Assembly (NCBI GenBank): GCA_964501415.1
Contig: CAZCSL010000001.1
Span: 62,001 to 126,000, forward strand
Length of the DNA stretch: 64,000 nt
Source of the DNA: B1SED10-225 sp964501415
GTDB taxonomy: Bacteria; Bacillota_I; Bacilli_A; Izemoplasmatales; Izemoplasmataceae
Direction: 5' to 3'
The notes beneath the pieces were generated by a model. It searched no databases. It saw nothing but the letters and a program-made list of their open reading frames with translations, and had not been told where the DNA came from. The number at the start of each line of letters is the position of its first letter. Positions within the stretch are counted from its first letter, which is position 1. The translations under genes were made by a program, and so were the position numbers. Positions 58,205-64,000 of this stretch are shown here, piece by piece.

Positions 58205-58227
58205 TTGCTGTGAAAGGAATGGTTGTT

Positions 58228-58629
58228 ATGCACACTGTTGTTATAGGAGTCATTGGTTCTGATGTGCACGCTGTTGGCAATAAAATTATCGATCACGTAT
58301 TAAAAGAACATGGTTTCAACGTCGTCAACATCGGAGTGTTGTCTTCGCAAGAAGATTTTATCAATGCTGCGATTGAAACCAACGCTAAGGCGATCTTAGT
58401 TTCATCATTGTACGGCCATGGTGAGATGGACTGTTATCAGATGAAAGATAAATGTGTTGAAGCAGGCTTATCTCATGTAAAGCTTTATGTTGGTGGCAAT
58501 ATTGTCGTTGGAAAACAAGATTTTAAAGATGTGGAAGAACGGTTCAAAAAAATGGGCTTTGACCGCGTGTATCCACCCGGAACAAATATTGAGGATGCGG
58601 TTGAAGAGATAAAGGCAGACTTGAGTTAA
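58228..58629 (+). CDS. glmS: glutamate mutase small (B12-binding) subunit
   Basis: Binds coenzyme B12 for the carbon-skeleton rearrangement of L-glutamate to (2S,3S)-3-methylaspartate. The base-off cobalamin motif D-x-H-x-x-G is Asp12-Val-His14-Ala-Val-Gly17, with S-S-L-Y-G-H-G near 60 and V-G-G-N near 91. Length 134 matches the known subunit (137). The ATG at 58228 is preferred to ATGs at 58192 and 58219 for its spacing from AAAGGA and family fit. Not to be confused with glucosamine-6-phosphate synthase, also called glmS; the alternative name is mutS. Confidence 0.95.
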   Translation: MHTVVIGVIGSDVHAVGNKIIDHVLKEHGFNVVNIGVLSSQEDFINAAIETNAKAILVSSLYGHGEMDCYQMKDKCVEAGLSHVKLYVGGNIVVGKQDFKDVEERFKKMGFDRVYPPGTNIEDAVEEIKADLS

Positions 58630-58630
58630 C

Positions 58631-60013
58631 ATGTCAGTTCATCTGTTGGTCGATTTTGGATCCACGTATACCAAACTTACCGCGGTAGATATAAAAGCCG
58701 AAACGTTAATCGGGACAGCCAAAGCGATGACTACCGTGAAAACCGATGTCTTAGAAGGGTTTAATACCGCTTATGAAAAACTGGAACAAGCTCATCCTGA
58801 GATGGGCGAAGTTACCGGTATTTCTGCGTGTTCATCAGCGGCAGGCGGCCTTAAGATGGCCTCGATTGGTTTGGTAGAAGAGTTGACCGCAGAAGCAGCT
58901 AAGCGTGCTTGCTTAGGTGCAGGCGCGTTAGTAAAGCATGTATTTTCCCATCATTTGACCAAAAAGGAAATCAAGACGTTAAAAAGTGCGGCTATCGATA
59001 TTATCTTACTGGCTGGTGGGACGGATGGCGGCAATAAAGAATGTATCATCCATAACGCTAAAAAACTGAAAGAAGCGCAAATCGATGTACCGATTATCGT
59101 CGCTGGCAATAAAGATGCCGCCGATGAAATCGAAGCGCTTTTTGAAGATACCGATATCGAATACTATATCGTTGATAACGTGATGCCCAAGTTAAAACAA
59201 CTGCAAGTCAAAGAAGCTAAAGAAGTTATTCGCAAAATATTCATCACAAAAATCATCGAAGCCAAAGGCATTAAGAAAGCCGAAGAGAAAACCGGTGAAA
59301 TTATCATGCCAACCCCCGAGAGTGTATTGATGGCCGCTGAGTTATTGGCAAAGGGGTACCAAGATGAAGAAGGTTACGGTGAAATTATGGTAGTTGATAT
59401 CGGTGGGGCGACTACCGACATTCATACCATCGGCAAAGGTTATCCCAAACGCACCGAAGTCATTTTAAAAGGGTTGGAAGAACCGTTTGCCAAACGTACG
59501 GTAGAAGGCGATCTTGGCATGCGCTATAGCGCCAATGCCTTGTTAAGTTTGGTATCGCCTTATGAATTCAAAAAATATTATCCCTACGAAGACGAAAGCC
59601 ATATTGAGGCTTCCGCCAAAAAGCGCGCTGAACACGTTGATTATTTACCCGATAGCGATGAAGAAGAAGCTTTTGATGCCGCGTTGGCAAGAATTTGCTG
59701 CGATTTGTCTGTCTCTAGACACGTGGGTACGGTCGAGGTGGTTTATACGCCGCTTGGCAATATGTATTATCAAACCGGTAAGGACTTAACCGAACTCAAG
59801 TATGTCATCGGTACGGGCGGGGTCTTGATTCACCGCAAAGACGCCAAACAAATCTTGAGCGAAGTCACGAAAAAGAGCAACAAAAAACTAGAGCTTAGAC
59901 CAGAAGACCCGACGATTTTAATCGATGAACAATACATTTTGGCATCGATGGGTCTGTTGAGTCAAAAATATCCTAAATTAGCCCTAAAACTACTGAAACG
60001 ACATTTAAAATAG
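58631..60013 (+). CDS. glmL: glutamate mutase reactivating ATPase (GlmL/MutL family)
   Basis: A 460-residue actin-like ATPase. The phosphate-1 loop V-D-F-G-S-T-Y-T-K-L is at residues 7-16, L-L-A-G-G-T-D-G-G-N-K-E near 126, and V-V-D-I-G-G-A-T-T-D-I-H near 255. In other glutamate mutase clusters this protein stands between the S and E subunits and is thought to restore enzyme with damaged cobalamin. The same order here supports the call. It is unrelated to the mismatch-repair MutL. Confidence 0.92.
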   Translation: MSVHLLVDFGSTYTKLTAVDIKAETLIGTAKAMTTVKTDVLEGFNTAYEKLEQAHPEMGEVTGISACSSAAGGLKMASIGLVEELTAEAAKRACLGAGALVKHVFSHHLTKKEIKTLKSAAIDIILLAGGTDGGNKECIIHNAKKLKEAQIDVPIIVAGNKDAADEIEALFEDTDIEYYIVDNVMPKLKQLQVKEAKEVIRKIFITKIIEAKGIKKAEEKTGEIIMPTPESVLMAAELLAKGYQDEEGYGEIMVVDIGGATTDIHTIGKGYPKRTEVILKGLEEPFAKRTVEGDLGMRYSANALLSLVSPYEFKKYYPYEDESHIEASAKKRAEHVDYLPDSDEEEAFDAALARICCDLSVSRHVGTVEVVYTPLGNMYYQTGKDLTELKYVIGTGGVLIHRKDAKQILSEVTKKSNKKLELRPEDPTILIDEQYILASMGLLSQKYPKLALKLLKRHLK

Positions 60014-60022
60014 GAGTTAGCC

Positions 60023-61507
60023 ATGGTAAAAAACAAACGGATTTCCACAGAAGAATTTTTTAAGAAACGCAAACAGATATTAATGCATTGGCCTACAGGC
60101 AGCAGTGAAAAATTAAATTTGGATCAAGCGATCGAATACCTTAAACAAGTTCCCGATGAAAAGAATTTTGCCAAAGTATTGAAAAAGGCCAAAGCTGAAA
60201 ATAAAACGCTAATTCAACCACGCGCAGGTGTGGCGCTTTTAGAAGACCATATCGAGCTTTTAAACTTTTTACAAAAAGAAGGCTATGCTGATTTTTTACC
60301 TTCAACCATCGATTCTTATACGCGCCAAAACCGTTATGCAAATGCCGAGGATGCGATCAAGCAATCACAACGGCAAAAACGCTCCATGTTAAACGGCTTT
60401 CCTGCGGTTAATTATGGCGTTGAAGGATGCCGACAAGTCTATGAAGCGATTAACGTGCCCCTCCAAGCGCGTCATGGTACACCAGATGCAAGGTTATTAA
60501 GTGAAATTATTCACGCTTCGGGTTGGACCTCCAATGAAGGGGGCGGCATATCGTATAATATTCCTTATGCCAAAAGCATTTCCCTTGAAGATACGATTCG
60601 CTACTGGCAATATTGCGACCGTTTGGTCGGTTATTATGCCGAGGCAGGCATCGAGTTAAACCGAGAGCCATTTGGCCCGCTTACCGGCACCTTAGTCCCA
60701 CCGGCCATAAGCCATACCGTGGCCATCATTGAAGCGATTTTAGCGGCCGAACAAGGCGTTAAAAACATTACCGTTGGTTATGGGCAATGCGGCAACATCA
60801 ATCAAGATATTGCGGCTTTGCTTACTTTAGATCAGCTGACGAACTATTACTTAAAACTATTCGGTTATGATGATGTCTTTGTGACGACGGTCTTACATCA
60901 ATGGATGGGTGGTTTTCCAAAAGACGAAGCGCAATCGATGTCTATCATTTCTTTAGGCGCGATGGTCGCGACGTTAGGCGGTGCCACAAAAATCATCACC
61001 AAAAGCCCACATGAAAGCCAAGGGATTCCAACCAAAGAGGCTAACGCAGAAGGCTTAAGGGCTTCTAAGATGATGACTACCTTACTGAAAGAACAGCGTT
61101 ATCCCAAGAACAAATACGTCCAACAAGAAATAGAAATGATTAAAAAAGAAGTTAAAACACTACTATACGCCACGCTTAATATCGGCAAAGGCGATTTTGC
61201 AGAAGGCGTCATAAAAGCCTTTGCGAATGGGATATTGGATATTCCCTTTGCGCCTAGTGAAATGAATCAAGGCAAAATCTTACCGGCTAGAGACGCCCTT
61301 GGCAACATCCGTATCTTAGAATTTGGAAATTTACCTTATGAAGACGAAATCAAAAATTTTCATAAAGACGCCTTAGAAGAGCGCGGTAAGCTAGAAAATC
61401 GTCCCGTGAGCTTTCAAATGACCATCGATGATATCTATGCGGTTTCGCGCGGTGATTTGGTAGGCAAAAACCTAAAACCCCCAAAGGAGTCACAAGATGA
61501 AAATTAA
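60023..61507 (+). CDS. glmE: glutamate mutase large (catalytic) subunit
   Basis: The TIM-barrel subunit that holds glutamate. It is 494 residues against 483 in Clostridium. Typical stretches are I-L-M-H-W-P-T-G near residue 14, P-R-A-G-V-A-L near 68, F-P-A-V-N-Y-G-V-E-G-C-R near 126, L-Q-A-R-H-G-T-P-D-A-R-L near 147, and E-G-G-G-I-S-Y-N-I-P-Y near 172. Substrate-contact arginines in R-H-G-T and R-A-G are present. TAGGAG precedes the ATG. Overlaps the next gene by 11 bases. Confidence 0.96.
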   Translation: MVKNKRISTEEFFKKRKQILMHWPTGSSEKLNLDQAIEYLKQVPDEKNFAKVLKKAKAENKTLIQPRAGVALLEDHIELLNFLQKEGYADFLPSTIDSYTRQNRYANAEDAIKQSQRQKRSMLNGFPAVNYGVEGCRQVYEAINVPLQARHGTPDARLLSEIIHASGWTSNEGGGISYNIPYAKSISLEDTIRYWQYCDRLVGYYAEAGIELNREPFGPLTGTLVPPAISHTVAIIEAILAAEQGVKNITVGYGQCGNINQDIAALLTLDQLTNYYLKLFGYDDVFVTTVLHQWMGGFPKDEAQSMSIISLGAMVATLGGATKIITKSPHESQGIPTKEANAEGLRASKMMTTLLKEQRYPKNKYVQQEIEMIKKEVKTLLYATLNIGKGDFAEGVIKAFANGILDIPFAPSEMNQGKILPARDALGNIRILEFGNLPYEDEIKNFHKDALEERGKLENRPVSFQMTIDDIYAVSRGDLVGKNLKPPKESQDEN

Positions 61508-62753
61508 AGAAGTACTCGCCTCAGAAGGCATGACAGGATTTTATTTCGACGATCAAGCCGCCATCAAAAAAGGCGCAGAAAGCGATTTATTTACCTATAT
61601 TGGCGATCCCATTACCGACCATTTCAAAGCGATTCGTCAAGCAGGAGAAGCGTTGTCGATTATGTTTATCTTAGAAAACGGACAAATCGCTTATGGCGAT
61701 GCCGTGGCGGTACAATATTCAGGAGCCGGGGGACGCGATACGTTGTTTGATGCGGCGAAATTCAAACGGTTTTTCTTAGAAAATATCAGACCCTTGCTTT
61801 TGGATTTAGACGTCTCGACCTTCCGTTCTAACGCGAGGCGTTTTGATACCTTAAATATCGATGGGACGCCCATCCATACGGCTTTAAGATATGGCATTAC
61901 CCAAGCGCTGTTAGATGCAACGGCCAAAGCCCATCAAAAAACGATCGCAGAAGTGATTCGAGAAGAATATCATATTGAAGAAAAGACCTATGACCCCATC
62001 CCCATTTTTGCCCAAACGGGTGATGACCGCTATATGGGTGTGGATAAAATGATTATGAAAGAAGTCGATGTTTTACCCCACGGTTTAATCAACAGTGTAA
62101 AGACAAAGCTAGGTATCCATGGGGAAAAACTGATGGATTACGTCAAGTGGCTTCGAAACCGGATTATCGACAAACGGTTAAACCAATCCTATCATCCGAT
62201 TTTGCATATCGATGTTTATGGGACCATCGGGATGATTTTTGAAGATGACATTGAAAAATCTTTTCAATACCTAAAAAAGTTGAGCGATACCGCCAAACCC
62301 TTTTCCTTGCGCATTGAAGGACCCATAGACAAAGGTAACCGCGAACAAACCCTAGAAGCGTTAAAACAATTAAAGGACCGTATCGATGCTGATGATGAGG
62401 TCTTAGTTGAAATCGTTGCCGATGAATGGTGTAATACCTTAGATGATGTCAAAGTATTTGCCGATCAAAATGCGGCTCATATGTTGCAAGTTAAAACCCC
62501 GGATTTAGGTGGGGTGAACAATACCATAGAAGCTCTTCGCTATTGCTTGAAAAAAGGCATTGGCGCTTATAGCGGTGGCTCATGTAATGAGACGAACATC
62601 AGCGCTGAGATTACCACCTCTATCGCGATGGCTTGCAATGCCAAGCAATGTTTGGCCAAACCAGGCATGGGAACCGACGAAGGCATTATGATTGTAAAAA
62701 ACCATATGATGCGCACCTTAGCGCTCATAGAAAGTAGGCGATTCGATGGCTGA
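61497..62753 (+). CDS. mal: methylaspartate ammonia-lyase
   Basis: Removes ammonia from 3-methylaspartate to give mesaconate. A member of the enolase superfamily with 418 residues (413 in Clostridium tetanomorphum). S-G-A-G-G-R-D near residue 78, H-I-D-V-Y-G-T-I-G near 238, E-G-P-I-D near 272, and V-E-I-V-A-D-E-W-C-N near 303 give the metal-binding acids; Q-V-K-T-P-D-L-G-G near 330 holds the catalytic lysine. AAAGGAG is inside the end of glmE. Overlaps citD by eight bases. Confidence 0.96.
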   Translation: MKIKEVLASEGMTGFYFDDQAAIKKGAESDLFTYIGDPITDHFKAIRQAGEALSIMFILENGQIAYGDAVAVQYSGAGGRDTLFDAAKFKRFFLENIRPLLLDLDVSTFRSNARRFDTLNIDGTPIHTALRYGITQALLDATAKAHQKTIAEVIREEYHIEEKTYDPIPIFAQTGDDRYMGVDKMIMKEVDVLPHGLINSVKTKLGIHGEKLMDYVKWLRNRIIDKRLNQSYHPILHIDVYGTIGMIFEDDIEKSFQYLKKLSDTAKPFSLRIEGPIDKGNREQTLEALKQLKDRIDADDEVLVEIVADEWCNTLDDVKVFADQNAAHMLQVKTPDLGGVNNTIEALRYCLKKGIGAYSGGSCNETNISAEITTSIAMACNAKQCLAKPGMGTDEGIMIVKNHMMRTLALIESRRFDG

Positions 62754-63012
62754 AATCATTACCGTAGGCACCTTGGAATCAAGTGATTGTATGGTTAGTC
62801 TAAAACCATCCGATGCAGTAACTATCGAGATAGACACCGTTGTACACGAAGCCTTTTACCATCATATTAAAGCTTTGGTGGAAAAAGAAATCAAAGCGAC
62901 CAATCTTAAAAAAATCCATATCACCATCACCGATAAAGGCGCGCTTGATTACACGATCAAAGCTAGGCTGATTACGGCAATCAAACGTTATAAGGAAAGT
63001 CATCATGGCTAG
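62746..63012 (+). CDS. citD: citrate/citramalate lyase acyl carrier protein (gamma subunit)
   Basis: The 88-residue acyl carrier carries the phosphoribosyl-dephospho-CoA arm. The attachment serine is in G-T-L-E-S-S-D near Ser13, and I-E-I-D-T-V-V and the C-terminal A-L-D-Y-T-I-K-A-R-L are typical of CitD. In this operon it most likely serves citramalate lyase, which splits citramalate to acetate and pyruvate. Overlaps both neighbours by eight bases. Confidence 0.92.
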   Translation: MAEIITVGTLESSDCMVSLKPSDAVTIEIDTVVHEAFYHHIKALVEKEIKATNLKKIHITITDKGALDYTIKARLITAIKRYKESHHG

Positions 63013-63847
63013 AAGCTATTTGTTTATCCCCGGCAACGTCCCCAGCATGCTGCAACATATGGACGTGTATGATGCCGATGTCATTATCATCGATTTTGAA
63101 GATAGTATCGCGCCGCAAGAAAAGGATGAAGCACGTCATTTGACCCGTGCCTTTTTGCGTGCGCACCGACCTAAAGATTTAACCATTTTAATCAGAATCA
63201 ACAGCGATAGCGATGAACTGATCAAAGCCGATTTAGAAGCGCTTAAGCATTTAGCGATTGATGGCATCGTATTGCCAAAGACATCAACCTCGCAAATAAA
63301 CGCCTTCATCAATCTTATTCAGGATAAAACCGTCTCAATTTATGGTTTGATAGAAACCCCTGAAGCCTTCTTTGAACTCGATGCGATTGCAAAACACAAA
63401 AATATCAAAGGCTTGATGCTTGGGGGCGAAGATTTAAGCCGTTTCACTCACATCGATAAAGCCCCGCTCTCAGAAACTTGGCATACGCCTAAAACCCTGC
63501 TTAACTTTGCGGCCAAAGTCTATCACAAAGAAGCGATTGACACACCGGTCATTAGCGATGATGAGACTATGTTATCAGAAGCGACTCAAGTATCCAAACG
63601 CTTTGGCTTTGATGGTAAATTATCGATTCATCCCAATCAAGTACCAGTGATCAACAAAATATTATCCCCATCGCAAAGTGAAATTGACGACGCCAAACGC
63701 ATCGTTATCGCACATCAAAAAACGAACAAAATGCGTTTTTCACTCGATGGCAAAATGGTCGATAAACCGATCATTGAAAGCGCTAAACGCTTGTTAGAAA
63801 AAGCCAAGCACTATGGGTTGCTTGGAGGCGATTTTGATGTACTATAA
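63005..63847 (+). CDS. citE: citrate/citramalate lyase beta subunit
   Basis: A 280-residue CitE-family lyase subunit that cleaves the acyl-carrier-bound acid to acetyl carrier and keto acid. It begins S-Y-L-F-I-P-G-N-V-P and has I-I-D-F-E-D-S-I near residue 23, L-I-R-I-N near 64, I-V-L-P-K near 90, G-L-I-E-T near 115, M-L-G-G-E-D near 139 and L-S-I-H-P-N-Q-V near 210. The neighbours point to citramalate (pyruvate product) instead of citrate (oxaloacetate product); sequence alone cannot decide. Confidence 0.93.
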   Translation: MARSYLFIPGNVPSMLQHMDVYDADVIIIDFEDSIAPQEKDEARHLTRAFLRAHRPKDLTILIRINSDSDELIKADLEALKHLAIDGIVLPKTSTSQINAFINLIQDKTVSIYGLIETPEAFFELDAIAKHKNIKGLMLGGEDLSRFTHIDKAPLSETWHTPKTLLNFAAKVYHKEAIDTPVISDDETMLSEATQVSKRFGFDGKLSIHPNQVPVINKILSPSQSEIDDAKRIVIAHQKTNKMRFSLDGKMVDKPIIESAKRLLEKAKHYGLLGGDFDVL

Positions 63848-64000
63848 AGACGTAGATTTACTATTAGATGCCTTGCCCTTGAAAGATGGCATGTCTATTT
63901 CATTTCACCATCACTTGCGCAATGGCGATAAAGTTTTAAACCTAATTTTAAATGCGTTAATCAACCGTGGGTACCGCGATTTAAACGTGTTTCCTTCGGC
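63837..64000 (+). CDS. citF: citrate/citramalate lyase alpha subunit (partial, 3' end outside window)
   Basis: The ATG at 63837 overlaps the end of citE and has GGAGG eight bases upstream. The 54 complete codons contain L-K-D-G-M-S-I-S-F-H-H-H-L-R and Y-R-D-L-N-V-F-P-S, matching the N-terminal acyl-transferase region of CitF. In known CitF proteins this stretch lies near residue 57; here it starts near residue 16, so the N-terminus is about 40 residues shorter. The alpha subunit swaps the acetyl group on the carrier for the substrate acid. Confidence 0.9.
   Translation, partial: MYYKDVDLLLDALPLKDGMSISFHHHLRNGDKVLNLILNALINRGYRDLNVFPS

Noticed and set aside
58019..58227. Cobalamin riboswitch before the B12-dependent glutamate mutase genes
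   Set aside because: The leader holds a short ORF and one hairpin; no B12-box-like sequence was found and the space is too short for the full fold.
58228..60013. DNA mismatch repair genes mutS and mutL
   Set aside because: Names coincide, but the products have cobalamin-binding and actin-like ATPase motifs and belong to glutamate mutase.
1..64000. CRISPR arrays, tRNA or rRNA genes, insertion sequences, phage genes
   Set aside because: No spaced direct repeats, cloverleaf sequences, transposase motifs or phage functions were seen.

Overview
The window reads as a chromosomal segment of a low-GC, Gram-positive-derived bacterium close to the Acholeplasma/Izemoplasma side of the Mollicutes. The evidence is the Bacillota-type gene orders (sufCDSUB; rimP-nusA-ylxR-ylxQ-infB-rbfA; pgk-HPr-tpiA), a short IF-2, the zinc-free short S4, RNase J, lipobox lipoproteins instead of periplasmic proteins, and UGA used as a true stop (for example the first solute-binding protein and the HAD gene), which excludes the Mycoplasma genetic code. 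Family names come from reading motifs by eye; no database search was possible, so the lineage is an inference.

Layout. 1-1142: a lipoprotein cut by the left edge (minus strand). 1.4-7.0 kb: MgtC-like membrane protein, then the SUF Fe-S assembly operon. 7.1-11.9 kb: transketolase, a ComK-like protein, phosphoglycerate kinase, an HPr/Crh-like protein and triosephosphate isomerase. 11.9-13.2 kb (minus): rpsD with a structured leader, and free-methionine-sulfoxide reductase. 13.3-25.4 kb: thiI, an rRNA methylase, the rimP-nusA-infB-rbfA operon, uvrC, an exonuclease, a degenerate galactokinase-like protein and two aldo/keto reductases.

25.5-48.4 kb is one long beta-glucan (probably laminarin) locus: cytoplasmic GH30, a large GH94/GH149/GH161-type phosphorylase, a carbohydrate-binding lipoprotein built of repeats, two solute-binding proteins, two pairs of ABC permeases, an NHL/TPR/Yip1 membrane protein, a DUF5696-like surface protein, a secreted GH16 lipoprotein, then a LacI regulator with a cytoplasmic GH16. 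The picture is: surface GH16 cuts the polysaccharide, lipoproteins bind the oligosaccharides, the permeases import them, and phosphorylase, GH30 and cytoplasmic GH16 finish the job inside. No ABC ATPase is encoded here, so a shared MsmK-like ATPase is expected elsewhere.

48.5-57.9 kb: an SDR-like protein, RNase J (minus), HAD phosphatase, priA, fmt, a PgpA-like phosphatase, a membrane protein with a degenerate HD-GYP-like domain and a LemA-like protein. 58.0-64.0 kb: a glutamate-fermentation operon (glutamate mutase S, reactivating factor, glutamate mutase E, methylaspartate ammonia-lyase, then citrate/citramalate lyase gamma, beta and the start of alpha). Glutamate would go through 3-methylaspartate, mesaconate and citramalate to acetate and pyruvate. 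Its leader holds a promoter, a cre-like operator, an undescribed 33-residue membrane ORF and a hairpin overlapping that ORF's stop codon.

The least ordinary features are a four-stem RNA-like element at 32758-32889; a ComK-like gene whose intrinsic terminator precedes its own stop codon; the promoter-terminator-rimP arrangement ahead of nusA; the leader ORF and attenuator of the glutamate operon; and several pseudoenzyme-like proteins.
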